Source: Salinicoccus sp. Bachu38 (lineage in GTDB: Bacteria > Bacillota > Bacilli > Staphylococcales > Salinicoccaceae). Taken from it: DNA of 64,000 nt. The position numbers and the translations under genes are program-made. Positions 1 to 8,434 of this stretch are shown here, piece after piece. Under the pieces are notes generated by a model that was given only the letters and a program-made list of their open reading frames with translations, made no database searches and was not told where the DNA came from. Each line of letters begins with the position of its first letter. Position 1 is the first letter of the stretch. The DNA lies in contig NZ_CP138333.2 of NCBI RefSeq assembly GCF_038561955.2, positions 186,001-250,000 of the forward strand, written 5' to 3'.

Positions 1-1130
1 GCAATGAAGCGGGGGAAACGCTCGGTGTCGCCCTTCTGCTGTTCAAGAAGGTGCCGAAACTCAATCATACGCTGTGCTATATATCAAGAGGCTTTGTCTG
101 CGACTACCATGATCCGCTTCTGGTGGAATTTATGCTGAAGGAGGCGTTGAACATAGCCAGGGACGAAAAGGCCTATGCGATAAAGATAGACCCGGACCTC
201 CCGCTTGAAACGCATCGGGATACGATAGAATTCCTTGAATCGATCGGTTTCAGACATCGTGGCCTAAAAGACGGCATGAGCAAGGATAATATACAGCCCA
301 GACAGACGATGGTCGCCTCAATCGACAAGGACGACAAGGCCCTGCTGCAGAGCTTTGAAAGGAACAACCGGACAAAGGTGCGCAATGCCATCCGTCGGGG
401 CACGAGGGTCTACAGGGCGGAACGTGAGGACCTGAAGACATTCGTCACACTCATGAAGGAGACCGGGCAGCGGGATGGCTTCCTTACCCGTGATATCACC
501 TATTTCGAATCCCTTTATGACAATCTGCACGATAATGGACATATGGAACTGTTTCTGGTGAAACTGATGCCCACAGAAGTCGCGGCTTCGCTGGAAGTGG
601 ATATGGAGAAGGTGGAGAGGGATCTGGAAAAAGCCATGAAGAAGAAAGATGGCAGCAAGAAGGAAAACCAGATCAAAGATCTCAGCAACCGGAAAGAAAA
701 ACTCGGGAAACAGCAGCAGGAGATTGAAGAAATCAGTAAAAGACATCCTGAAGGCGTCATCCTTTCGGGTGCCCTGCTTGCCCAGGCCGGACATAAGGCA
801 TACTATCTCTACGGAGCCTCTTCAGACCAGTACCGTGAATACTTGCCGAATCATCATATGCAGTATGAAATGATGAAGTATGCACGGGATAACGGAGCCA
901 GAACATACGACTTTGGTGGTGTCAGCGTCTCTCCACCCGAAGATTCCCCGCATTTTGGCCTATGGCAGTTCAAGAAAGTATGGGGTACGCAAGTGAGTGA
1001 GAAAGTCGGAGAGTTCGACTATGTCATCCATCGTCCGTTCTATACACTTGCCGAAGTTGGTGTGCCGATGTTCCAGAAGGGGAAAGTGAAACTGAACCAG
1101 ACACTCAAAGCCTTGAAAGAGCGCCGTTAA
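1..1130 (+). CDS. fmhB: FemX/FmhB-type peptidoglycan interpeptide-bridge aminoacyltransferase, 5' end outside window
   Basis: The reading frame is already open at base 3, so the gene starts before the window; 375 C-terminal residues are present. A GTG at 51 is internal, not a start. The family transfers an amino acid (glycine in staphylococci) from charged tRNA to the lysine of lipid II in the cytoplasm. Seen: the two GNAT-like halves, including LCYISRG near the cut end, SFERNNRTKVR in the middle, YYLYGASS and the late YDFGG; between the halves lies a Lys/Glu-rich coiled-coil arm (about bases 590-750), a hallmark of Fem proteins. The closest remembered match is staphylococcal FmhB, which adds the first bridge residue and is essential; FemA/FemB are alternatives. 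A short hairpin terminator follows directly. Confidence 0.88.
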   Translation, partial: NEAGETLGVALLLFKKVPKLNHTLCYISRGFVCDYHDPLLVEFMLKEALNIARDEKAYAIKIDPDLPLETHRDTIEFLESIGFRHRGLKDGMSKDNIQPRQTMVASIDKDDKALLQSFERNNRTKVRNAIRRGTRVYRAEREDLKTFVTLMKETGQRDGFLTRDITYFESLYDNLHDNGHMELFLVKLMPTEVAASLEVDMEKVERDLEKAMKKKDGSKKENQIKDLSNRKEKLGKQQQEIEEISKRHPEGVILSGALLAQAGHKAYYLYGASSDQYREYLPNHHMQYEMMKYARDNGARTYDFGGVSVSPPEDSPHFGLWQFKKVWGTQVSEKVGEFDYVIHRPFYTLAEVGVPMFQKGKVKLNQTLKALKERR

Positions 1131-1147
1131 ATGATACGGCGCTTTTC
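1121..1147 (+). terminator. Intrinsic terminator after fmhB
   Basis: GCGCCGT and ACGGCGC form a 7-bp GC-rich stem (1121-1127 with 1136-1142) with the stop codon in the loop, followed by TTTTCTT. Confidence 0.75.
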
Positions 1148-1234
1148 TTATAGAAAAATTCTATGTATAGCCTCTGACTTTCCTATATGCGAGCATCTTG
1201 TTAAAGAGGCCCCGCCATGATAGACTTATATCCA

Positions 1235-1263
1235 TTAATCCATAGTAATAAACTATGTTTTAT
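1235..1263 (+). promoter_or_regulatory. Weak candidate promoter with inverted repeat in the spacer
   Basis: TTAATC, a 17-base spacer and TTTTAT precede the binding-protein gene. The spacer itself is an inverted repeat, CATAGT-AATAA-ACTATG (1241-1257), which could be an operator. Match to sigma-A is poor, so this is tentative. Confidence 0.3.
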
Positions 1264-1305
1264 AGGTCGATGACTATATGACAACTTACATACAGGGGGA
1301 TTTTT

Positions 1306-2103
1306 ATGAAGAAATGGATTTTGCCGCTGGCATTTGTCCTGCTTCTGATTGCAGGATGTGGAAATGAAGCAGAAAGTGGAAGTGTGGAAGAGACGGAAGG
1401 GGGCGACATCATCAAAATCGGTTCATCACCTGATGGATATCCGCTTTCCTTTCAGGAGGACGGAGAAGTGAAGGGCTTCAACGCAGATATCTACAACGCC
1501 ATATTCGATGCGCTCGGCTATGAGATAGAATGGGTGATGACGGACTGGACAGGCGTGCTCGCCAATCTTGATACAGGAAATGTGGATACGGCCAGCAATT
1601 TTGCCATGACTCCTGAAAGGGCTGAAAAGTATACCTTCTCTGACCCCTATTATAATTCGAAGGCGGCGGTGGCAGTGGCGCAGGGTAATGAAACCATCCA
1701 GTCCATCGATGATCTGGAAGGGGCCGAAGTCGGTACGATACTGGGTACCAACTTCCAGAATGTACTGAATGAAGAATACCCGGACCATGGGGGCGAGATC
1801 ATCGACTATGAGAATAACGAGGTGGTCTATAATGATGTGATTGCCGGGAAGATTGATGCATATCTTTATGGACGGGAACAGTTGCTGGCAATGATCAATG
1901 ACCGTGATATAGCGCTCGAAATAGCAGGGGAACCTTTCGGGGTCCAGCCTGTCGCCCTGCCATTCAAGGATACGCCGGAGAATCAGGAGTTGATCTCAGA
2001 TATCAATGAAGTACTTGCTGATTTGAGGAGCGATGGTACACTGGCTGAAATATCCGAAAAATGGTATGGCATGAACATATATGAAGAAGAGACGGCAGAA
2101 TGA
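1306..2103 (+). CDS. Amino-acid ABC transporter substrate-binding lipoprotein
   Basis: A 265-residue extracytoplasmic binding protein of the bacterial periplasmic-binding family 3 (polar amino acids, glutamine, cystine). Seen: lipoprotein signal with lipobox ending at Cys18 (LIAGC), an acidic linker, then the family start around residue 40 (IKIGSSPDGYPLSF), the mid-domain TDWTGVLANLDTG, FAMTPERA and FSDPYYNSKAAV stretches, and the C-terminal EISEKWYG. It would be anchored to the outer face of the membrane. No permease or ATPase gene lies beside it, so it is an orphan that must share a transporter encoded elsewhere or act as a sensor. Start chosen at ATG with AGGGGGA about 9 bases upstream. 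Substrate cannot be told from sequence alone. Confidence 0.88.
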   Translation: MKKWILPLAFVLLLIAGCGNEAESGSVEETEGGDIIKIGSSPDGYPLSFQEDGEVKGFNADIYNAIFDALGYEIEWVMTDWTGVLANLDTGNVDTASNFAMTPERAEKYTFSDPYYNSKAAVAVAQGNETIQSIDDLEGAEVGTILGTNFQNVLNEEYPDHGGEIIDYENNEVVYNDVIAGKIDAYLYGREQLLAMINDRDIALEIAGEPFGVQPVALPFKDTPENQELISDINEVLADLRSDGTLAEISEKWYGMNIYEEETAE

Positions 2104-2114
2104 TGCGTCCATAC

Positions 2115-2150
2115 AATAAAGCCAGCTTCCACATGGAAGCTGGCTTTATT
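2115..2150. terminator. Bidirectional terminator
   Basis: A perfect 16-bp stem (2115-2130 with 2135-2150) around loop ACAT, A-rich on the left and T-rich on the right, so it can serve the binding-protein gene on + and the small membrane gene on -. Confidence 0.9.
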
Positions 2151-2161
2151 TGTGCGCCTGT

Positions 2162-2437
2162 CTATAGGAAATAGGGCCGGGTCAGAACGATCAACAGTAT
2201 GAAAATCAAGGACATGACCGACATGATCAGCAGTGTCACAGACAGGGCAAAGTGGATATTGCGGTTTTCATACAGGTTAGGCTCCGATTTGGCCGCCTTC
2301 CACCCTGCCAGGAGGGAGATGAGATTAAGCAGTGCCCATACATAAATGTTGAAGAAGATGATCCCATCATTAATTATATAGTTTATAAAAAACATGATTT
2401 GCATCAGTATGAGCAGAATAAGTATGACCCGTCTCAT
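2162..2437 (-). CDS. Small membrane protein, unknown function
   Basis: A 91-residue protein with three predicted membrane segments (about residues 4-20, 27-45 and 65-87) and a short polar loop around residues 48-60 (AAKSEPNLYENRN). I do not recognise the family. It is the last gene of a leftward cluster beginning with an MFS exporter and is similar in size and character to the next gene upstream, so the two may be distant duplicates. A start with GGAGAG-like bases (AGAGGTGGACCC) lies just ahead of the ATG. Confidence 0.65.
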   Translation of the reverse strand: MRRVILILLILMQIMFFINYIINDGIIFFNIYVWALLNLISLLAGWKAAKSEPNLYENRNIHFALSVTLLIMSVMSLIFILLIVLTRPYFL

Positions 2438-2456
2438 GGGTCCACCTCTCTTCCTA

Positions 2457-2771
2457 TTACAGTGTCAGCAGCATGATGATGAGCACGGCAGAAATCATGA
2501 GGGTAAATACATGTATCATGAACAGACGTGCGTGATCCCCTTTGGCTTCCTTGTAGCCGGTAATTTCAACTGATATGAACAGGCATATCGCAAGTGAAAA
2601 AATCAGCAGACCATCGGGGTTGGGCGCATCAAGGGAGATCAGGGTCATCATAAGCATGAACGCGATGCCCGCGATGACACGCAGTATATCGAGAATCCTG
2701 TTTCTAAGCAGCAATATGGTGATTGCACTGATGACGAGATATATGAGCAGCATAAGGACGGTCAGAATCAT
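2457..2771 (-). CDS. Small membrane protein, unknown function
   Basis: A 104-residue protein, almost entirely hydrophobic, with four likely membrane helices and a charged loop near residues 72-82 (GYKEAKGDHAR). The start ATG overlaps the end of the MFS gene by 4 bases (ATGA type), which argues for translational coupling and a shared transcript. No family is recognised. It may be an accessory to the exporter, but that is only inferred from the coupling. Confidence 0.65.
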   Translation of the reverse strand: MILTVLMLLIYLVISAITILLLRNRILDILRVIAGIAFMLMMTLISLDAPNPDGLLIFSLAICLFISVEITGYKEAKGDHARLFMIHVFTLMISAVLIIMLLTL

Positions 2772-3919
2772 GCGAGAGTCCTCCTTTTCCTGAAGTATTG
2801 GAAAATGAAGTATGTGGATAATACAGTCGTTACCGCACCGAACCAGAATGGCAGTCCCGCAGTAAGGATGAATAGCATGTTGAAGACGATTGGACCGAAT
2901 ATTCTTCCAAGGCTATCCAGGGAATATGTAGCAGCGGTCATGCGTCCCATCTCGTCCTGATGCGCTTCTTTAGTGATCTGGGAAGTGAGCAGCGTCTTGA
3001 CGAGGGCATTTCCCGTCATAAGCAGGACGATACACACTCCGGCAAATAACAGGCTGGACATGAAGGGCAGGAGGACGAAGGCGACCAGTGTCATGATCTG
3101 CCCGGCAATCATCACCGGGTATTCCTGCCCATCCTTGAGACGGCCGATGAAGCCGCCCTGCACCGCAGCATTGAAAATTCCACCGATTACAAAGAGGACA
3201 CCCATCTGTGCAGGAGTGATGTCGATCCTCTCGATGCCGAGCAGCTGGAAAGTGCTCTCCATGCCACTCATTGTCAGCATGACGAAGAATGTGCATACCA
3301 GAAGGATGCCGACAGGTTTTAGGAAGTACTCGCTCGGCAAAGTGATATCTTTTCCTGCGCTCATCCCTGGGCGGTATGTTTCCTCAATCTTGAACATGCT
3401 GAATATCAGTGCACCTGCAATGACGATGGTCGTCATGTAGTAGGCGAAGCTCAGGCTGATCTGGGCGAGCAGCCCGCCCACACCCGGCCCGAAAATGAAC
3501 CCGAGTCCAATGGACATGCCAATCAGTCCCATGAACCGTGTCCGTTCCTCGCGTGTCGTCAGGTCCGCCACCATGCTTGTCGTTGCTGTGTAGAGCGCCC
3601 CTGAGGCAGCCCCTCCGACAATGCGGGTCAGGTAGAGCACCCATAGTACATCGATGAACAGGCCGAACAGGAGGAAGCTGAAGCTGAAAGCGAGCAATCC
3701 GTACAGCAGGATCGGGCGACGGCCATGGCGGTCGCTCAACCTGCCGAAATAGGGGGCGGCAGCAAAACTGGCAACGGAATATACGGCAAGCAATCCTCCC
3801 ATGTGCAGGGTGGACACGCCGAGCTCGGTTACAAGTTCCGGTATGACCGGTATGATCATGCTGAAGCCGAAATATATGAGAAATTGTATGATCATAATGA
3901 ATAAGATCATTTTTTTCAT
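2768..3919 (-). CDS. MFS drug-efflux-type transporter (NorA/Bmr/TetA-like)
   Basis: A 383-residue, 12-helix major facilitator with the H+-antiporter signature. Seen: GRLSDRHGRRP in loop 2-3 (motif A), RIVGGAASGALYTA in helix 4 (motif B) and GIGFIFGPGVGGLL-like residues in helix 5 (motif C, here GLGFIFGPGVGG), which is diagnostic of exporters rather than sugar importers. Likely exports amphipathic drugs or metabolites using the proton gradient. A GTG three codons earlier is possible, but AGGAAG sits 8 bases before the ATG at 3919, so that start is preferred. First gene of a leftward cluster with two small membrane proteins. Confidence 0.85.
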   Translation of the reverse strand: MKKMILFIMIIQFLIYFGFSMIIPVIPELVTELGVSTLHMGGLLAVYSVASFAAAPYFGRLSDRHGRRPILLYGLLAFSFSFLLFGLFIDVLWVLYLTRIVGGAASGALYTATTSMVADLTTREERTRFMGLIGMSIGLGFIFGPGVGGLLAQISLSFAYYMTTIVIAGALIFSMFKIEETYRPGMSAGKDITLPSEYFLKPVGILLVCTFFVMLTMSGMESTFQLLGIERIDITPAQMGVLFVIGGIFNAAVQGGFIGRLKDGQEYPVMIAGQIMTLVAFVLLPFMSSLLFAGVCIVLLMTGNALVKTLLTSQITKEAHQDEMGRMTAATYSLDSLGRIFGPIVFNMLFILTAGLPFWFGAVTTVLSTYFIFQYFRKRRTLA

Positions 3920-3938
3920 TGCGGGCACTTCCTATTGG

Positions 3939-4109
3939 TTATTTCTGATTCCTGATTTCCTTTTTTGTCTGTGCAATTTCTGTTTCTATCTGAGTAAGGC
4001 GATCTTCCATTTTTGATGTGCGGTTACCAGTGGATTCGAGTTTTTCAAGATCACCCTGAATGCGTACATACTCATTTTTGAGTTCCTTAAGTCTGTATTC
4101 CAGATCCAT
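3939..4109 (-). CDS. Small coiled-coil protein (SE1561-like)
   Basis: A 56-residue, highly charged protein predicted to be one long helix with heptad spacing of Leu/Ile (LEYRLKELKNEY, LEKLES, LTQIETEIAQ). It resembles small conserved staphylococcal proteins of the SE1561 type; that assignment is from memory and weak. Two GTG codons lie upstream in frame, but they are part of the AAGGTGGTG ribosome site, so the ATG is taken as the start. No function is known. Confidence 0.6.
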   Translation of the reverse strand: MDLEYRLKELKNEYVRIQGDLEKLESTGNRTSKMEDRLTQIETEIAQTKKEIRNQK

Positions 4110-4228
4110 TACTTTCACCACCTTGAATTATAGTAGTATCATATCATAATGCAATCGATATTAGGGGAATCACTAATGACATTTTAAGGATGATTGAAGT
4201 AGAATGGAAGGGAATGGAGGGACATTGG

Positions 4229-4906
4229 ATGCATACTTTTGAAATATACGAAGAGTACTACGATTGGGCACCGCTTGAAGGGGATTCGGAGGCCCGGGTG
4301 CATTTGCTTACATACGGAGGAGAGGATCCGCCCAATATGTATCAGCCGCAGGAGCCGCTGATTGCAAAATCCTACATTGATGATGTAAGGCGGACGCGGC
4401 GGGAATACAAACGGCTGCTGTGGATGGAGTTGAATAAGATCAATGGCGTGCCGAAGCCGGTGACATTATATGAAGAAGCCGGCGCCTATATGTTCTATCT
4501 GGCCCTTCCAGGCATGGATGCTGAGAATTTCCTGCAGGCACAGGTGCCAGAATTCATCGTTTCCACGCTGAAACAGATTGGAAGATATTTGAGCTACCTG
4601 CATAAGCAGGAGATCAAGGAATGTCCGTTCGTCTATTCTGAAGATGATGTCCATACGGACCTGGTTTTCAGCCACGGCGATTTTAAACTCTCCAATGTGA
4701 TAGTGAACGAAAATTACATTACAGGCAGTGTGGATATGATAGGAATTGGAATAAGGGACCGGTATTTTGACCTCGCTGCCATGACACTTGATATTGAGAG
4801 GGTATTGGGCGGGGAATACCTGGAATACTTTTATGAGGGGTATCGGATCAAGGATCACGTCAATCAGGAAAAAATGGACCAGTTCATCCAGCTGGTGGAA
4901 GCATAA
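4229..4906 (+). CDS. APH-family phosphotransferase
   Basis: A 225-residue protein of the aminoglycoside/choline kinase fold. Seen: the catalytic loop SHGDFKLSNV (Asp as base, Asn as Mg ligand) at about residues 147-156, and the second metal-binding segment GSVDMIGIGIRDRYFDLA shortly after, spaced as in APH(3') enzymes. The N-terminal half carries Lys in IAKSYIDD, the likely ATP-binding lysine. Substrate is unknown: it may be an antibiotic, but housekeeping kinases of small metabolites share this fold. An in-frame ATG at 4190 exists, but GGAGG lies 8 bases before the ATG at 4229, so the shorter form is preferred. Confidence 0.78.
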   Translation: MHTFEIYEEYYDWAPLEGDSEARVHLLTYGGEDPPNMYQPQEPLIAKSYIDDVRRTRREYKRLLWMELNKINGVPKPVTLYEEAGAYMFYLALPGMDAENFLQAQVPEFIVSTLKQIGRYLSYLHKQEIKECPFVYSEDDVHTDLVFSHGDFKLSNVIVNENYITGSVDMIGIGIRDRYFDLAAMTLDIERVLGGEYLEYFYEGYRIKDHVNQEKMDQFIQLVEA

Positions 4907-4945
4907 GAAAAGGCGTAACCATATTATTATTGGTTACGCCTTTTC
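4907..4945. terminator. Bidirectional terminator
   Basis: A 15-bp stem (4907-4921 with 4931-4945) with an A-rich left and T-rich right arm lies between the convergent kinase and PepSY genes. Confidence 0.9.
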
Positions 4946-4948
4946 CCA

Positions 4949-5608
4949 TCAGTCGTCCGTTTCCACTATCTCGCCGTTTTCGGCATTGATGGTCACATCT
5001 GCATCTCCATTATCACCATTTTTCATGTCCACTTCATATTCCAGCTGATCGTCATCCCTGGCCAGGGTCCAGCCTTCCAGTTCACCATTGGTCTCGTCCA
5101 TGGCAGTCTGCACTGCTTCTTCTGCAGGCACTGCATCGCCATAGCTGAAGTGTTCGTCCGTGTCGAAATCATCGTCACTTTCCGTCTGTTCATCTACTAT
5201 GGACAGGTCGTCCACCGACAATTTCGCTTCGTATTCTTCAGATTCACTTTCCATGTCGACCTTGTATATCCATTGGCCATCCTCATCATCGAGTTCGACC
5301 TCCACAAGCTCTCCATCGAAGTTTTCTGAGGCAGCATTTACAGCTTCTTCGGCATCGTGATTGATGTCTTCGGGTGCAATTGTATCACCGGTGCCGCCTG
5401 AAGATTGTTCACTGGACTCCTCGGTGGATTCTTCAGTAGATTCTTCTGTTGACTCTTCAGCAGACTCCTCGGTTGATGTAAACTCTTCGTTCTCCTCCAC
5501 CACTTCGTCCACATCTGCTGAATCAGGGTTTTCATCGGCACCGCCGCACGCAGCCATTACGAGTGATGCAGACAGCAGGGCGCTTGCGAGCTTGTATCTG
5601 TTCTCCAT
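4949..5608 (-). CDS. PepSY-domain lipoprotein with Ser/Glu repeat linker
   Basis: A 219-residue secreted lipoprotein: lipobox ending at Cys21 (VMAAC), then a very acidic linker made of repeated STEES units (about residues 42-70), followed by two PepSY-like modules (each starting near a helix of the type AEEAVNAA or AEEAVQTAM and ending in beta strands such as WIYKVDME and LEYEVDMK). PepSY domains are thought to inhibit or bind proteases or ligands at the cell surface. The upstream ATG at 5629 contains the AGGAGG site, so the ATG at 5608 is the start. The acidity fits a salt-adapted host. Confidence 0.82.
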   Translation of the reverse strand: MENRYKLASALLSASLVMAACGGADENPDSADVDEVVEENEEFTSTEESAEESTEESTEESTEESSEQSSGGTGDTIAPEDINHDAEEAVNAASENFDGELVEVELDDEDGQWIYKVDMESESEEYEAKLSVDDLSIVDEQTESDDDFDTDEHFSYGDAVPAEEAVQTAMDETNGELEGWTLARDDDQLEYEVDMKNGDNGDADVTINAENGEIVETDD

Positions 5609-5759
5609 TCCGAATCCTCCTATTTTCAAATCGATTACTTCAAACTTTCCCTTCCATGTATCATTTCAAACGTTGAAGGTGTATTGGCAAACAATATTGC
5701 GTTTTTCTTCACAGAAGCGTAAACTGGTTTAAATAATAAGAGGTGAGGGGGGGTGCCAT

Positions 5760-6398
5760 GTGATAACAAATCTGGCAAAGCGTTGGCTGTTTTATATCGT
5801 GGGGCTGGTGATTCTGGCTCTTGGGATATCATTGACAATAAAAGGGCGGCTTCTCGGACTGGGTTCATGGGACGTGCTGCATTATGGACTGTGGCAGACT
5901 TTCGGTCTGACAATAGGAAGCTGGGCAATCATTGCCGGAGCCACGATCGTTCTATTCACTGCTGTCATTACACGGCGTCTGCCAAAACTGGGCGTCTACA
6001 TCAACATGGTGGCGGTCGGAGTTTTTATTGATATCTTCAACTGGCTCATCCCTGAGTTTGAAGGGTGGACGCAGCATATCATCATCTTTACGGTCGGTTT
6101 GTTTGTCATGGCATTCGGGGTAGCGTTCTACATAACGCCGAATCTTGGAGCCGGTCCACGGGATACCCTGATGCTGCTGCTTGTCGAAAAGTTCGGATTG
6201 AAAATTTCCATGGCAAGGAATATCATGGAGCTTGGTGCCGCTGTTGTCGGTTATCTATTGGGTGGCCCGGTGTTCATCGGGACCGCAATCATCATTGTCG
6301 GATTGGGCAAACTCATTGAAATGTGGCTTCCACTCACCCGCCGGATGCTTGTCGGCTTTCTGGGCGGTGAAGATAAGGAAATCATCAAGATTATATAG
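5760..6398 (+). CDS. YczE/YitT-type integral membrane protein
   Basis: A 212-residue protein with about six membrane segments. The glycine-rich N-terminal part (ALGISLTIKGRLLGLGSWD) and the second copy-like stretch (AFGVAFYITPNLGAGPRD) form an internal repeat typical of the YczE/YyaS family. Function is unknown; a member in Bacillus influences antibiotic biosynthesis, which need not apply. The start is GTG; an ATG two bases earlier would run straight into a stop. It is followed at 49 bases by the purine permease and may share its transcript. Confidence 0.78.
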   Translation: MITNLAKRWLFYIVGLVILALGISLTIKGRLLGLGSWDVLHYGLWQTFGLTIGSWAIIAGATIVLFTAVITRRLPKLGVYINMVAVGVFIDIFNWLIPEFEGWTQHIIIFTVGLFVMAFGVAFYITPNLGAGPRDTLMLLLVEKFGLKISMARNIMELGAAVVGYLLGGPVFIGTAIIIVGLGKLIEMWLPLTRRMLVGFLGGEDKEIIKII

Positions 6399-6415
6399 CT
6401 CAAGATTATATAGCT
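6386..6415. repeat. Tandem 15-bp duplication across a stop codon
   Basis: CAAGATTATATAGCT occurs twice head to tail (6386-6400 and 6401-6415). The first copy contains the stop codon of the YczE-type gene, the second lies wholly outside, as expected from a recent replication slippage. Confidence 0.9.
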
Positions 6416-6447
6416 TTGAATAATTCAATCAAGGAATGGAGTAGGTT

Positions 6448-7782
6448 ATGAAAAAGTTTTTTGGCTTTGAGGAACACGGTACCAATTATCGACGCGAAAT
6501 AATTGGAGGATTGACGACTTTCCTGTCCATGGCATACATACTCGCTGTCAATCCTTCTGTTCTATCACTCCAGGGTATCGAAGGCATACCTGAATCAATG
6601 CGGATGGATATGAATGCCATATTTGTTGCGACTGCCCTCGCAGCTTTTATTGGCTGTCTGATCATGGGGATATATGCCAGATATCCCATCGCCCTCGCCC
6701 CCGGGATGGGGCTGAATGCATTCTTTGCATTCACAGTTGTCTTGACAATGGGCATTCCATGGCAGACGGCGCTGACCGGAGTGCTGTTCTCGGGAGTGAT
6801 ATTCGCCCTTTTGACCATCAGCGGCCTGAGGGAATACGTCATCAATTCCATACCGATGGAAATGAAGATGGCAGTCAGTGCAGGCATCGGCTTCTTCATC
6901 ACTTTCGTCGGGCTTCAGGGCGCCGGTATCATCGTCACAAATGATGCGACCCTTGTCGGCCTGGGTGTCCTTCATGATCCGAAGGTGCTGCTCGCTGTAG
7001 GAGGACTTTTCATCACAGCCATACTGATGGCAAGAAAAGTCCCGGGTGCGATTTTCTTCGGGATGATCATTACTGCAATCCTCGGTCTGCTGTTTGGCCT
7101 GGTGCCACGGCCGGAAAGTTTCTTCGGATCGGTGCCGAGCATGGAGCCGACATTCGGGGCAGCCTTCGAGGCCTTCTCGGATCCAGCCGAAATATTCAAT
7201 ATACAGTTCCTGATCGTTGTATTGACATTCCTGTTCGTCGACTTCTTCGATACAGCCGGGACACTTGTGGGCGTCGCCAGCCAGGCGAATCTGATCAAGG
7301 ACAATAAATTGCCAAGAGGTGGACGGGCACTGCTTTCCGATTCCATTGCGACCATAGCAGGAGCGATTTTTGGTACTTCGACCACCACCTCGTACGTGGA
7401 ATCCACTGCCGGTGTCGCAGCAGGTGCCAGGACAGGATTTGCAAGTGTCGTAACAGGTGTGCTGTTCCTCTCGGCCATCTTCCTGTCACCGCTCATCGTG
7501 ACCTTCACCTCCGAGGTGACGGCTCCCGCACTGATCATTGTCGGGGCCCTGATGGTATCCAATCTGTCCAAAGTGAGGTGGGACCAGTTCGAAGTGGCGG
7601 TTCCCGCCTTCCTGACCATGTTCATGATGCCGCTGACCTACAGTATTGCGACAGGAATTGCAATCGGCTTCGTATTCTATCCGATTACAATGATCATGGC
7701 AGGCAGAAGAAAAGAGATCCATCCAATAATGTACGCACTCTTTGTAATCTTCATATTGTATTTCATCTTCATGACGGAATAA
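6448..7782 (+). CDS. pbuG: NCS2-family guanine/hypoxanthine permease
   Basis: A 444-residue, 14-segment purine permease of the AzgA/PbuG branch. Seen: GGLTTFLSMAYILAVNP near the N-terminus, the APGMGLNAFFAF segment, FVDFFDTAGTLVGVA (substrate-binding helix 8 region) and GTSTTTSYVESTAGVAAGARTG (helix 10 region), all strongly conserved in this group. It imports hypoxanthine/guanine or adenine with protons. No purine riboswitch can fit in the 49-base gap ahead, so any purine control would come from a more distant promoter. Ends just before the promoter of the ribosomal superoperon. Confidence 0.9.
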   Translation: MKKFFGFEEHGTNYRREIIGGLTTFLSMAYILAVNPSVLSLQGIEGIPESMRMDMNAIFVATALAAFIGCLIMGIYARYPIALAPGMGLNAFFAFTVVLTMGIPWQTALTGVLFSGVIFALLTISGLREYVINSIPMEMKMAVSAGIGFFITFVGLQGAGIIVTNDATLVGLGVLHDPKVLLAVGGLFITAILMARKVPGAIFFGMIITAILGLLFGLVPRPESFFGSVPSMEPTFGAAFEAFSDPAEIFNIQFLIVVLTFLFVDFFDTAGTLVGVASQANLIKDNKLPRGGRALLSDSIATIAGAIFGTSTTTSYVESTAGVAAGARTGFASVVTGVLFLSAIFLSPLIVTFTSEVTAPALIIVGALMVSNLSKVRWDQFEVAVPAFLTMFMMPLTYSIATGIAIGFVFYPITMIMAGRRKEIHPIMYALFVIFILYFIFMTE

Positions 7783-7790
7783 AAAACATC

Positions 7791-7819
7791 TTGTAAATTG
7801 TAACTGAAAACTGTATAAT
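7791..7819 (+). promoter_or_regulatory. Sigma-A promoter P1 upstream of the S10 operon
   Basis: TTGTAA, 17-base spacer, TATAAT (7814-7819) immediately after pbuG. Expected start near 7826. Its transcript meets the terminator-like hairpin at 7851-7892. Confidence 0.75.
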
Positions 7820-7850
7820 AGGACAGCGTATTGCAAGTCCTGCGGAAAAA

Positions 7851-7892
7851 GTGAAAAAATCTTGGGTAATCTATTGATTTTTTCACTTTTTT
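7851..7892 (+). terminator. AU-rich intrinsic terminator between P1 and P2
   Basis: GTGAAAAAATC (7851-7861) pairs exactly with GATTTTTTCAC (7876-7886), 14-base loop, followed by TTTTTT. It would stop read-through from pbuG and most P1 transcripts, leaving an RNA of roughly 65 bases. Confidence 0.65.
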
Positions 7893-7902
7893 CGTGTAAT
7901 AT
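7874..7902 (+). promoter_or_regulatory. Sigma-A promoter P2 for the S10 operon
   Basis: TTGATT, 17-base spacer, TAATAT (7897-7902). The -35 element lies inside the right arm of the preceding hairpin, so P2 starts downstream of the terminator, near 7909. Confidence 0.65.
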
Positions 7903-7908
7903 ATCTAA

Positions 7909-8409
<501 letters not shown>

Positions 8410-8434
8410 ATTATAGTAGGAGGTGCGACTTTCG

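Noticed and set aside
318-794. Minus-strand open frames within fmhB
   Set aside because: Their protein sequences are the reverse reading of a strongly conserved Fem gene and have no ribosome site.
4229-4906. Calling the APH-like gene an antibiotic-resistance determinant
   Set aside because: The catalytic motif is shared with housekeeping kinases, there are no mobile sequences nearby, and composition matches the chromosome.
6399-6447. Purine riboswitch before pbuG
   Set aside because: Only 49 bases are available and no xpt-type three-way junction motif is present.
6972-7625. 217-codon open frame opposite pbuG
   Set aside because: Low-complexity shadow of a well-conserved permease, no ribosome site, no family.
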